A stretch of DNA of 11,592 bases from Pseudomonadota bacterium (GTDB lineage: Bacteria; Pseudomonadota; Alphaproteobacteria; Caulobacterales; Aquidulcibacteraceae), in NCBI GenBank assembly GCA_023410295.1, contig JAEYPY010000081.1, positions 1-11,592 of the forward strand. Direction: 5' to 3'. The notes beneath the pieces were generated by a model, which saw only the letters and a program-made list of their open reading frames with translations, ran no database searches and was not told the origin of the DNA. The stretch's first letter is position 1. Every line of letters starts with the position of its first letter. Made by a program: the position numbers and the translations under genes. Positions 1 through 7,316 of this stretch are shown here, piece by piece.

Positions 1-800
1 AGGCGATGGGCTCGGACGTAGCAGGCGCCGCCCCTGCCCTCGCGATCCCGGATTCGCTGCGTCGTGTCGATGAGCGAGGACAAGTTGTCGGAGAAGTTGA
101 ACGCGAGGGACTGATGCGGGTGCAGACGCCGCAAGCTTTCGACGCCGCGACGTTGCGCGCGGCTTACGCGGCGATCGGCGATGCCGCCGTGTTCAGCGAC
201 GATCTCGCCGTGGTGCGCGCCTATGGCGGGACGTGCGTGCTGATCGAGGGCGATCCGCGGCTGATGAAATTGACCTATCCGGAGGATTTCGCTGTGTTGG
301 AGCGCATGCTGAGCGAACGCGTGACTTGCGTCGGGCATGGCGTTGACGCCCATCGCTTCGGCGAGGGCGAGTATGTGACGCTTTGCGGCGTGCGCATTGC
401 GCATAGCAAGGGGCTACTCGGGCATTCAGACGCGGACGCCGGCTGGCATGCGCTGGTGGACGCTATTCTAGGTGCGCTGGGCGCAGGCGACATTGGCGCA
501 CATTTCCCGCCGAGCGATCCGCAATGGAAAGGCGCTGATAGCGAACGCTTTTTACGGCACGCGGCAGAGCTGACGGCCAAGACAGGCGCGCGGATCGTGC
601 ATGTCGATGTGACGCTGATCTGCGAACGGCCCAAAGTCGGGCCGCACCGCGACGCGATGCGCGCGCGCACGGCGGAGGTACTTGGGCTGCCGCTGGAGCG
701 CGTCAGCGTCAAAGCGACGACCACCGAGCGCATGGGCTTTACCGGCCGCGAAGAAGGCATCGCCGCGCAGGCGACAGCGACGTTGGAGCGGCCTATCTAG
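1..800 (+). CDS. ispDF: IspDF bifunctional MEP-pathway enzyme (5'-truncated by window edge)
   Basis: Fusion of IspD (2-C-methyl-D-erythritol 4-phosphate cytidylyltransferase) and IspF (2-C-methyl-D-erythritol 2,4-cyclodiphosphate synthase), two cytosolic steps of the non-mevalonate isoprenoid pathway. The frame is open to the left edge (first whole codon at base 3), so roughly the first 100 residues of IspD, including its nucleotide-binding start, are missing. The ATG at base 6 is internal, not a true start. Numbering from that ATG, the IspD remainder shows RVQTPQAF (38-45) and MKLTYPEDF (87-95). IspF starts near residue 105: the metal ligands are D114 and H116 in GVDAHRF and H148 in GHSDADAGWHA, followed by GDIGAHFP (161-168) and the C-terminal ERMGFTGREEGIA. 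The spacing of the three metal ligands matches E. coli IspF (D8, H10, H42). Its TAG stop shares the palindrome CTAG with the stop of the convergent gene. IspDF fusions are well known in Alphaproteobacteria. Confidence 0.95.
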   Translation, partial: AMGSDVAGAAPALAIPDSLRRVDERGQVVGEVEREGLMRVQTPQAFDAATLRAAYAAIGDAAVFSDDLAVVRAYGGTCVLIEGDPRLMKLTYPEDFAVLERMLSERVTCVGHGVDAHRFGEGEYVTLCGVRIAHSKGLLGHSDADAGWHALVDAILGALGAGDIGAHFPPSDPQWKGADSERFLRHAAELTAKTGARIVHVDVTLICERPKVGPHRDAMRARTAEVLGLPLERVSVKATTTERMGFTGREEGIAAQATATLERPI

Positions 801-3487
801 TCCGTCGCTTCCGTGGGCGATGCAGACTCGGTTTCTTCGGCCGGAGTCGCGCCGACGCATTGCGGCAGGTAGGAATAGATCCGGCATTCCTCCGCGCCGC
901 TGAGGCCCTCCCAGAGCGCACGCGGCATGTTGATGTAGTCATCGGTCCAGGGCCGGCCCTCCGGCGCCTGGAAATCTTGCCAATCGTTGCTCGGCAAAAC
1001 GAGACGGCTCAGGACATCCGGCGAACGGGCGACGATCATCACGCTCGCAGCCAGGCCGCCATAATAGGAAACGTACGGCACTTCGAAGCGATCACTAACG
1101 CGATAGAGCGCCGGCGCGTTGAGTGAACGTGCGACGCGCGCGGCTTCCGATACCAGCGCAAGGTTGCGGTTGGACAGGTGCAACACGACGATGCCGCTTT
1201 CGCGGACCTTGCTGAGATAGAGCGCCAGCGCTTCGCGCGTCAGCAAGTGCGCGGGGATGGCGTCCGATGAGAACGCATCAACGACGATGACGTCGTAAGA
1301 ATCGTTCGGCTCCTCAGCGATCTGTAGTCGCGCATCGCCGAGTTCAACGCGCGCGTTGGGCTGACATTCGGCCACGTAGGTGAAGTCGCCGCCCGGCCGC
1401 GCTGCGAGGCGCACGACGGCCGGATCGATCTCGAAGATGGTCAGCCGATCTTCGGGGCGCATGAGGCAGGCCGAAGATCCTGCGCCGAGGCCAATGAGCG
1501 CCATGCTCGCAGGCTCGTTGGTGCTGAGCCCGGCAACGATGGCCTCGCCCAGCGCGGTCCGCGGATTGTAATATGTGAGCGGTTGGCGCGAATAACCTTC
1601 GCCGACAAGCTGGGCGCCGTGAATGGTGGTGCCGTGCATCAAGATGCGCAACGGCGGCGCCTGAGCGTCATCGTCGACGATCTCGCGCGTGCGCAGGACG
1701 CCGAAGAAGCTGCGCTCTTGCGTGATGATGCGCCCGTTGCGGGCGTCTTCGAGGAAGATGGCTGCGAAAGCAATGAGTACGATCGCGGCCAGCAGGATCG
1801 GCCGGCCGCGGTTGAAGAAGATGGCGAGGCCGCAGAACAGGAGCCCGATGATGGTCAGCGATTGGACGCTATCCATCAGTGCGCCATTCATCAGCAGCAT
1901 CAGCAGCAGGATCGCCGTCGGCAATGCGGCGCCCAGCGCAAAATCCGCGATGCGCTTGTCGTCACGGCGCGGCTGGATGGTGCCGTGGACCGCGAACGCG
2001 AGCACCATGAAGCTGCTGATCCCGAGCAGCCAACCCCAGGGCGATACGATGTTCAGTTCGGGCGAGCCTTCGACCACCGTGCGGGTGATGAGCGTCTGAT
2101 TGTTGAAGGCGAGCCAGATCACGATGGCGGCGTGAGACATTGCGATGAAGAGGAAGGCGTAGCGATAAGGCGCGGGCTTCGACTCATCGCTCCAGCCCGC
2201 CGCCACCATTGCCGCCGCAGCCCCGAGCGCGCCGATGGTCAAAATCGTGTCGACCGGCGTTTGCAGCATCAGCAGCACCGCCATGACGCCCATGGTGACG
2301 GCGGTGGCGAAGGAGGCATCGGTCAGACGCGGCATGTCACTTCGGGCGCGAGGGCGGAAAAGGCAGACTGCCGCAAGCGCCAGCGGAAATTCATAGACAT
2401 TGTTGAAAATGAGCGGCGCTGCGAACGCGGCGAAAGCGCCGCCAAGCACGCCGCCTACGGAGACGAGCAGGTAAAACTCCGTCAGCCGGTCGGCGCTGGG
2501 TCGCGACTGCGAAAGCGCGAGATGGCAAACCAACGCGCTGAAAAAGAACCCCGCCAAGATCAGCGAAACCGACATCACCCAGTTCCCGGCGGCGAAGTAC
2601 GAACCGACCATCAGTGCAAGCGCGACCGGGTGGATCAGCAGCGTCGGCGCCACCAGCTTGTCACCGCCCTTCATGAAGGCGAGCACGAAAGTGGCGAGAT
2701 AGAGCGCCAGCGGGATCACCCACAGCATTGGCGCCGAAGCAACGTCGGTCGAGATGTGCAGCGTGACGCCGAGCGAAAGCGCCGATGGCACGGCGGCGGC
2801 CGCGATCCAATAGAAGCGCTGGCGCCAGCTCGGTGCGGGCGAAGTATGCGCGATCGCCTTCGGCCCCTCCCCGTGCGCGGAGACGGCGAGCGCCGCGGCA
2901 AGCAAGATCAGCGCGGCGACCAACACATAGCCGGACGACCAGGCGACGCTTTGCTCCTGCACACCGAGCACCGGCTCGATCAGCGCAGGATAGGCGAGCA
3001 AACCGCCAAAGCTGCCGAGGTTGCTGGCGGCATAGAGGTAATAGGGATCGTGCGCGTCGCTGCGGCCGGTGCGGGCGTACCAGGCCTGCAGCAGAGGCGC
3101 CGTCGCGGACGCCGCCGCGAAGGGCGCGCCGACGGAAAGAGTCAGCACGCCGATAAGCCAGAGCGCGGGTTGTTCTGAGCTGGGCGGGCCGAACGCGCTC
3201 GTCACATGGATCGGCAGCACGAACCAGGCGAGCGCCAGCACCAGGATGTGCACACCGGCCTGTACGCGAAGGTCCTTCACCCGCTGCAACAGGTGCGCAT
3301 AGAGATAGCCCACCAGCAGCGCGCCCTGGAAGAACGCCATCGAGGCGTTCCAGACTTGCGGACTGCCGCCCAAGAGCGGCGTCACCATGCGTGCGAACAG
3401 CGGCTGCAGCACGAAAATGAGCGCGGCGCTGGAGAAGAGCGCGAGCGCGAAGACCGGCGCAGCCGCGCGGCGCGCGATGGCTTGCAT
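797..3487 (-). CDS. Fused MFS-like membrane / spermidine-synthase-like protein
   Basis: An 896-residue protein with a polytopic membrane part (about residues 12-580, many hydrophobic segments separated by short charged loops) and a soluble C-terminal Rossmann methyltransferase/spermidine-synthase-like domain (about 610-860). The nucleotide-binding loop is IGLGAGSSA (664-672), with an acidic residue after the second strand in FEIDPA (685-690), GDAR (717-720), VVDAFSSDAIPAHLL (735-749) and PWTDDY (846-851). The linker carries HGTTIHGAQ (618-626), which I recognise from proteins annotated as fused MFS/spermidine synthase. The GGGDG loop of true aminopropyltransferases is not present, so polyamine synthesis should not be assumed; substrate and transport role are unknown. 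The ATG start has a strong ribosome binding site (GGAG core at 3493-3496, 5-nt spacer). It is divergent from pncC across 90 bp and convergent with ispDF with overlapping stops. The family call is firm; the function is not. Confidence 0.88.
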   Translation of the reverse strand: MQAIARRAAAPVFALALFSSAALIFVLQPLFARMVTPLLGGSPQVWNASMAFFQGALLVGYLYAHLLQRVKDLRVQAGVHILVLALAWFVLPIHVTSAFGPPSSEQPALWLIGVLTLSVGAPFAAASATAPLLQAWYARTGRSDAHDPYYLYAASNLGSFGGLLAYPALIEPVLGVQEQSVAWSSGYVLVAALILLAAALAVSAHGEGPKAIAHTSPAPSWRQRFYWIAAAAVPSALSLGVTLHISTDVASAPMLWVIPLALYLATFVLAFMKGGDKLVAPTLLIHPVALALMVGSYFAAGNWVMSVSLILAGFFFSALVCHLALSQSRPSADRLTEFYLLVSVGGVLGGAFAAFAAPLIFNNVYEFPLALAAVCLFRPRARSDMPRLTDASFATAVTMGVMAVLLMLQTPVDTILTIGALGAAAAMVAAGWSDESKPAPYRYAFLFIAMSHAAIVIWLAFNNQTLITRTVVEGSPELNIVSPWGWLLGISSFMVLAFAVHGTIQPRRDDKRIADFALGAALPTAILLLMLLMNGALMDSVQSLTIIGLLFCGLAIFFNRGRPILLAAIVLIAFAAIFLEDARNGRIITQERSFFGVLRTREIVDDDAQAPPLRILMHGTTIHGAQLVGEGYSRQPLTYYNPRTALGEAIVAGLSTNEPASMALIGLGAGSSACLMRPEDRLTIFEIDPAVVRLAARPGGDFTYVAECQPNARVELGDARLQIAEEPNDSYDVIVVDAFSSDAIPAHLLTREALALYLSKVRESGIVVLHLSNRNLALVSEAARVARSLNAPALYRVSDRFEVPYVSYYGGLAASVMIVARSPDVLSRLVLPSNDWQDFQAPEGRPWTDDYINMPRALWEGLSGAEECRIYSYLPQCVGATPAEETESASPTEATD

Positions 3488-3563
3488 GAACTCTCCCCCT
3501 TGGCTGGCCCCGTCTCTGCCACCCGCGCCGATTCCAGGGAATGGACTTTTTCCGCCCTGGCGC

Positions 3564-3569
3564 GTTATC
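3564..3569 (+). promoter_or_regulatory. Possible -10 element of pncC (leaderless arrangement)
   Basis: GTTATC ends 8 nt before the pncC ATG and is preceded at 3542-3547 by TGGACT (16-nt gap), a weak -35 match. No Shine-Dalgarno sequence precedes this ATG, so transcription starting at or next to the A of ATG would explain the start. This is inference from spacing only. Confidence 0.25.
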
Positions 3570-3577
3570 GCTCGGCC

Positions 3578-4069
3578 ATGGTTTCGAACCCGAATTACGA
3601 TCGCGCCGCCGGCTTCGTCGGCAAGTCCAAGGACCGCGGGTTGAAGATCGCCACCGCCGAGAGCTGCACCGGCGGACTGATCGCCGCCGCCATTACCGCC
3701 GTGCCGGGCGCCTCAGCGGCGCTGGAGCGCGGCTTCGTGACCTATTCCAACGAAGCCAAGAGCGAGATGCTCGGCGTGCCGCAAAGCCTGATCGACCAGC
3801 ACGGCGCCGTCAGCCGCGAAGTGGCGCTGGCGATGGTGGAAGGGGCGCTTGCGCACAGCCACGCGGATATCGCCGTCGCGGTGACGGGGATCGCGGGGCC
3901 GGATGGCGGTTCAGAGGAAAAGCCGGTCGGGCTCGTGCACATAGCCGCGGCGCGCAAGGACGGCGCGCGGCTGCATGAGGAGAAGCGCTACGGCGATATT
4001 GGCCGCCACGAGGTGCAAGGCCAAACCGTCGCCGATGCGCTGACCTTGCTGGAGCGGCTGATCGATTAG
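3578..4069 (+). CDS. pncC: CinA-family nicotinamide-nucleotide amidohydrolase (PncC)
   Basis: A 163-residue stand-alone CinA C-terminal domain, the usual full length for PncC. Characterised family members deamidate nicotinamide mononucleotide to nicotinate mononucleotide in NAD recycling. Visible motifs are ATAESCTGGL (25-34, with the conserved Ser29), GFVTYSNEAKSEMLGV (52-67), HGAVSREVA (75-83) and AVTGIAGPDGGSEEKPVG (101-118). There is no N-terminal molybdopterin-binding-like CinA domain. The ATG at 3578 was chosen because family homology begins just after it; the frame stays open upstream to 3206, but that stretch lies antisense to the neighbouring membrane-protein gene and shows no family similarity. 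There is no ribosome binding site. Its TAG stop overlaps the TAA stop of the convergent Coq10-family gene (TTAG). In many Alphaproteobacteria this gene sits beside ispDF; here the large membrane-protein gene lies between them. Confidence 0.92.
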   Translation: MVSNPNYDRAAGFVGKSKDRGLKIATAESCTGGLIAAAITAVPGASAALERGFVTYSNEAKSEMLGVPQSLIDQHGAVSREVALAMVEGALAHSHADIAVAVTGIAGPDGGSEEKPVGLVHIAAARKDGARLHEEKRYGDIGRHEVQGQTVADALTLLERLID

Positions 4070-4521
4070 CGGCCGAGCCGCCGGTGCGCCTCGCGCTCGA
4101 ACGCGCCCATGATGCGGGAGGCGAGCTTATCTTTGTTGGCGGCGACCAGCGCATTCAGCACGGGGTTCTTGAACTGGTAGCTGATCCAGAAGCGCACCTT
4201 CGCGCCTTTTTCGTGCGCCTCGAAGCGCCAGCGATTGTCGAGCGCGTGAAATGGTCCGCTGACCAGTGAAACCTCCACCTCCCCTTTCGCTGGTTCCGAG
4301 CGAACGTTGGTGGCGAAGCGCTCGGTGATCGCCTGCCAGCCAACGACGGCGGCCGCGAGTCCCTGCCAGCCGCCTTCCGGCAACGGTTCTTCTTTGACGA
4401 CGCGCAGGCTCTGCAGCCAGGGGATGAACTTCGGGTATTCGCGCACATCGCCGACGAGACGGCACAGCGCATCCGGCGCAAATGGCAGGATGCGTTCGGC
4501 TTCGATGACGGTACGCTTCAT
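4066..4521 (-). CDS. ratA: Coq10/RatA-family START-domain (SRPBCC) protein
   Basis: A 151-residue single-domain protein covering the whole family length. Recognisable segments are VGDVREYPKFIPW (23-35), SGPFHALDNRWRF (88-100) and YQFKNPVLNAL (115-125), the last forming part of the helix-grip fold that binds a hydrophobic ligand. Relatives include mitochondrial Coq10, needed for coenzyme Q function in respiration, and Caulobacter CC1736, a START-fold protein studied as a Coq10 relative. E. coli RatA belongs to the same family and was described as an inhibitor of ribosome subunit association, hence the common 'RatA toxin' label; no RatB-like partner is next to this gene. In an alphaproteobacterium next to lipA, a ubiquinone-related role is more likely. 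The ATG follows the lipA stop directly (TAAATG), with no separate ribosome binding site, which implies co-transcription and translational coupling to lipA. Confidence 0.9.
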   Translation of the reverse strand: MKRTVIEAERILPFAPDALCRLVGDVREYPKFIPWLQSLRVVKEEPLPEGGWQGLAAAVVGWQAITERFATNVRSEPAKGEVEVSLVSGPFHALDNRWRFEAHEKGAKVRFWISYQFKNPVLNALVAANKDKLASRIMGAFEREAHRRLGR

Positions 4522-5496
4522 TTACGCCGAAGCTTGCGCCAGGCGCGCTGCCTTGAGGCGCGCGAAATCTTCGCCGGCGTGATGCGAGGAGCGCGTCAGC
4601 GGCGAAGCGGAAACCATGAGGAAGCCCTTGGCGTAGGCGATGGTCTCGAGCGCCTTGAACTCTTCCGGCGTCCAGAAGCGATCGATCGCGGCGTGCTTCC
4701 TGGTGGGTTGCAGGTACTGGCCAATGGTGAGGAAATCGACGTTCGCGACGCGCAGGTCGTCCATCACCTGCAGCACTTCGTCCTTACTCTCACCGAGACC
4801 GACCATGAGGCCGGACTTGGTGAAGGCCTGCGGATCGCGCTGTTTCACTGAATCGAGCAGGCGCAGCGATTGGTAGTAGCGCGCGCCGGGGCGGATCGAG
4901 TGATAGAGCCGCGGCACGGTTTCGAGGTTGTGGTTGAAGACGTCGGCCTTCGCGTCGATGACGCGCTCAGCCGCGCCAGGCTTGCGCAGAAAGTCCGGCG
5001 TCAGGATTTCGATCGTCGTCTCGGGCGCGGCGCGGCGGATGGCTTCGATGGTGCGCACGAAATGATCGGCGCCGCCGTCGTCGAGATCGTCGCGGTCGAC
5101 GCTTGTGACCACAACGTGCTTGAGGCCCATCTGCGCGGTGGCGTAGGCGACGTTCTCAGGCTCGTTCTGATCGAGCGGCAATGGCTTGCCGGTGGCGACA
5201 TTGCAGAAGCTGCACGCGCGCGTGCATATCCCGCCGAGGATCATGAAGGTGGCGTGCTTCTGGCTCCAGCACTCGCCAATGTTGGGGCAGCCCGCTTCTT
5301 CGCAGACGGTGTGGAGCTTCAGGTCGCGCACCAACTCCTTGGTCTGGTGGTAGCCGAGGCTTGTCGGCGCCTTGACCCGGATCCAGTCGGGCTTGCGTGG
5401 GCTGGGCGCGTCGGGGCGGCCCTGCTTCTCAGGGTGACGCGGGCGAGCCGGCTCGTCCTTTTCGCCTGAGGCGCGCAAATCAATCAGGGTCGGCAC
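4522..5496 (-). CDS. lipA: Lipoyl synthase (radical SAM)
   Basis: A 324-residue LipA that inserts two sulfurs into protein-bound octanoyl chains to make the lipoyl cofactor of the 2-oxoacid dehydrogenases and the glycine cleavage system. Both iron-sulfur clusters are intact: the auxiliary cluster C65-x4-C70-x5-C76 and the radical-SAM cluster C91-x3-C95-x2-C98. The C-terminal RSSHHAGEDF (302-311) carries the conserved Ser ligand of the auxiliary cluster. Other family blocks are TSVDRDDLDDGGA (131-143) and VGLGES (232-237). The N-terminal HPEKQGRPDAP (21-31) is typical of alphaproteobacterial LipA. The start is GTG at 5496: the resulting MPTLID beginning matches my recollection of Caulobacter LipA, and no in-frame ATG lies nearby. 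The only good ribosome binding site (GGAGG, 5511-5515) is 14 nt away and better placed for an overlapping out-of-frame ATG. The coq10-type gene follows with zero spacing. Confidence 0.96.
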   Translation of the reverse strand: MPTLIDLRASGEKDEPARPRHPEKQGRPDAPSPRKPDWIRVKAPTSLGYHQTKELVRDLKLHTVCEEAGCPNIGECWSQKHATFMILGGICTRACSFCNVATGKPLPLDQNEPENVAYATAQMGLKHVVVTSVDRDDLDDGGADHFVRTIEAIRRAAPETTIEILTPDFLRKPGAAERVIDAKADVFNHNLETVPRLYHSIRPGARYYQSLRLLDSVKQRDPQAFTKSGLMVGLGESKDEVLQVMDDLRVANVDFLTIGQYLQPTRKHAAIDRFWTPEEFKALETIAYAKGFLMVSASPLTRSSHHAGEDFARLKAARLAQASA

Positions 5497-5507
5497 GTGC
5501 TGAACAT
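5484..5507 (-). promoter_or_regulatory. Seven-codon upstream mini-ORF overlapping the lipA start
   Basis: On the minus strand an ATG at 5507 lies 3 nt after GGAGG (5511-5515) and reads seven codons (MFSTCRP) to a TGA at 5484-5486, passing out of frame through the lipA GTG at 5496. It could act as a leader for translational coupling, or it could be chance with the same GGAGG serving lipA at long range. No other evidence supports translation. Confidence 0.22.
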
Positions 5508-5584
5508 GAGCCTCCGGACCTTGGGCTGCAACGCCTGGAACGCATGGGGCCCTTGCGTCGCCAATGGGTTAATGGCGCCTTCAC

Positions 5585-5613
5585 TTGCGGGCGGGATTTT
5601 GCGCCGCTAGGGT
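5585..5613 (+). promoter_or_regulatory. Candidate promoter of the acyl-ACP synthetase gene
   Basis: TTGCGG (5585-5590) and GCTAGGGT (5606-5613) resemble the Caulobacter housekeeping promoter (TTGAC-type -35, GCTA-type -10, short spacer). They lie in the 206-bp divergent region between lipA and the synthetase gene, giving a leader of about 80-90 nt. Apart from this pair and the two ribosome binding sites I see no clear operator or riboswitch there, and no convincing lipA promoter on the other strand. Confidence 0.33.
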
Positions 5614-5702
5614 CTGTTACAACCGTGAAACAATAATCACGGGTCGAGCGTCTTACTTCTTCGGGGACGTTCTAGGGCGGGTCAACGGAGGCATCAGGTC
5701 CC

Positions 5703-7271
5703 ATGTCGCATCGTCCGTTCGAGCTGGCGCGCACTCGCGTGACCTTGTTCGAAGCTCTGCTTCGCGCCCGTGACGCCCGGGGCGGCCGGTTTCCGATCCT
5801 TGAGGATCACGAACGCAAAGTGCTGACGTACGATGATATCGTGCGCGCCGCGTTCGCTCTCGGCGGAAAGATCGATACGCTGATCAAGAAGCGCGAGACC
5901 GCCGGCGTGATGCTGCCGACCGGCGTCGGCTGCACCGTGACGTTCTTTGCGCTGCACGCGATCGGGCGTACGCCGGCGATGCTGAACTTCACGGCCGGCG
6001 CGATGAATCTGCGCGCGGCCTGCGAAGCGGCGAACGTGAAAAAGATTCTGACGTCCCGCCGCTTCATCGAGCTGGCGAAGCTTGAGCCGCTGGCGAAGGA
6101 ACTCTCCAAGTTCGCGCAACTCATCTATCTCGAAGACATCCGCAAGACGATCGATCTCGGCGACAAACTGATCGCGCTGGCGAAGGGCTCGTTCCCGCGC
6201 GTGTTCGCGGCCAAGGCCAATCCGGACGATACCGGCGTCATTCTCTTCACGTCAGGCTCCTACGGCACGCCGAAGGGCGCGGTGCTGAGCCACGCCAACA
6301 TCGTGGCCAACGTCGAGCAGGCGCACAGCCACGTGCCGTTCGACCCGAACTGGTCGTTCTTCTCGCCCTTGCCGATGTTCCACTGCTTCGGCCTGACCGG
6401 TGGCGTCATGCTGCCGCTGTTGACCGGCCACAAATGCTTCCTCTTCCCCTCCCCGCTTGCGGTGAAGGAAATCCCGAAACTGGTGCGCGACACAGGCGCC
6501 AATGTCTTTCTGGCGACCGACACCTTCGCGCAGCAATATTCGCGCAATGCGACCGACGAAGATCTCCAGTCGCTGGAGCTGATGGTCTGCGGCGCCGAGC
6601 GCGTGAAGGAAGAGACGCGCGAGCTTTATAAGCGCCGCTTCGATGTCGAGATAATCGAGGGCTATGGCGCGACCGAAGCTTCACCGGTGATCGCGGTGAA
6701 CACCCCGGCCACCAATCGCCACGGCACGGTCGGCCAGTTCATGCCGGGCATGGAATGGCGGCTTGAGCCGGTGCCGGGGATCGAAGGCGGGCAGAAGCTT
6801 TATGTGCGCGGGCCTAACGTGATGCGCGGCTATCTCGATCCGACCAAGCCGTTCGGCATCGACCTCCTGCCGCAAGGTTGGCACGACACCGGCGATGTGG
6901 TGGATGTCGACGAAGACGGCTTCATCCGCATCCTCGGTCGCGTGAAGCGCTTCGCCAAGGTAGGTGGCGAGATGGTTTCGCTAAACGCTGTCGAAAGCTA
7001 CGCCCAGCACGTCTGGCCGGAAAACCTGCACGCCGCTGTGGCGCTGCCGGATTCGCGCAAGGGCGAGCGCATCATCCTCTTCACCGATCATCCCGATGCG
7101 AAGGCGGACGATCTCCTGGCGTGGTGCAAGACGCATGGCGCGAGCGAACTCGCCGTACCAAAGCGCATCGTCACGATCGAGAGCATTCCGGTGCTTGGCT
7201 CAGGCAAGACGGATTACGTGGCGCTGCAGCGCATGGCGGCAGAACGCTTCGCGGAGCAGAAGGCGGCTTAA
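5703..7271 (+). CDS. Aas-type acyl-[ACP]/acyl-CoA synthetase, AMP-forming, stand-alone
   Basis: A 522-residue adenylate-forming enzyme that would activate a fatty acid with ATP and pass it to a thiol carrier. The core motifs are intact: P-loop LFTSGSYGTPKGAVLSH (181-197), LPMFHCFGLT (223-232), GYGATEASP (320-328), GWHDTGD (392-398), hinge GRVKRFAKVGGE (412-423) and the catalytic Lys502 in LGSGKTD (498-504). From memory it aligns along its length with the C-terminal half of E. coli Aas (2-acylglycerophosphoethanolamine acyltransferase/acyl-ACP synthetase), including SPLPMFHCFGLTGG, AGEMVSL-like VGGEMVSL and ELAVPKRI. The N-terminal PlsC-type acyltransferase half of Aas is absent, so only the ligase activity is predicted. 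Whether the acceptor is ACP or CoA cannot be settled from sequence. The ATG is preceded by GGAGG at 5687-5691 (11-nt spacer). The gene is divergent from lipA, convergent with lpdA, and followed at once by a stem-loop. Confidence 0.88.
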   Translation: MSHRPFELARTRVTLFEALLRARDARGGRFPILEDHERKVLTYDDIVRAAFALGGKIDTLIKKRETAGVMLPTGVGCTVTFFALHAIGRTPAMLNFTAGAMNLRAACEAANVKKILTSRRFIELAKLEPLAKELSKFAQLIYLEDIRKTIDLGDKLIALAKGSFPRVFAAKANPDDTGVILFTSGSYGTPKGAVLSHANIVANVEQAHSHVPFDPNWSFFSPLPMFHCFGLTGGVMLPLLTGHKCFLFPSPLAVKEIPKLVRDTGANVFLATDTFAQQYSRNATDEDLQSLELMVCGAERVKEETRELYKRRFDVEIIEGYGATEASPVIAVNTPATNRHGTVGQFMPGMEWRLEPVPGIEGGQKLYVRGPNVMRGYLDPTKPFGIDLLPQGWHDTGDVVDVDEDGFIRILGRVKRFAKVGGEMVSLNAVESYAQHVWPENLHAAVALPDSRKGERIILFTDHPDAKADDLLAWCKTHGASELAVPKRIVTIESIPVLGSGKTDYVALQRMAAERFAEQKAA

Positions 7272-7272
7272 G

Positions 7273-7316
7273 ATATGGACCGCCGGCCAGCGCCTGTGCG
7301 TGCCGGTGGTCCATAT
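7273..7316. terminator. 15-bp stem-loop between convergent genes, candidate bidirectional terminator
   Basis: Bases 7273-7287 pair with 7302-7316 over 15 positions, with one G-T wobble (7282/7307), around a 14-nt loop that can add three more pairs. The stem starts one base after the synthetase stop and its far end overlaps the last base of the lpdA stop. It serves both convergent genes by symmetry, but neither side has a run of T, so it may end or protect transcripts without being a classical intrinsic terminator. Confidence 0.65.

Noticed and set aside
1583..3178. Long plus-strand open frame (531 codons) opposite the membrane-fusion gene
   Set aside because: Its product is a low-complexity Arg/Gln/Glu/Asp/His-rich sequence with no family resemblance, the typical antisense shadow of a GC-rich gene encoding a hydrophobic protein. 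The minus-strand product has clear domains.
3531..3542. Small palindrome ATTCCAGGGAAT in the region between the membrane-fusion gene and pncC
   Set aside because: Five-base arms are expected by chance at about this frequency in 90 bp, and nothing else supports an operator.
3206..3577. N-terminal extension of the pncC frame
   Set aside because: It lies antisense to the start of the membrane-fusion gene and across its promoter region, resembles no CinA protein, and family homology begins after the ATG at 3578.
4066..4521. Reading the RatA label as a toxin-antitoxin system
   Set aside because: No RatB-like or other antitoxin gene is adjacent, and the lipA context and alphaproteobacterial relatives favour a Coq10-like ubiquinone role.
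4870..5469. Plus-strand open frame of 199 codons opposite lipA
   Set aside because: Antisense shadow; the lipA frame has all catalytic cysteines and normal length.
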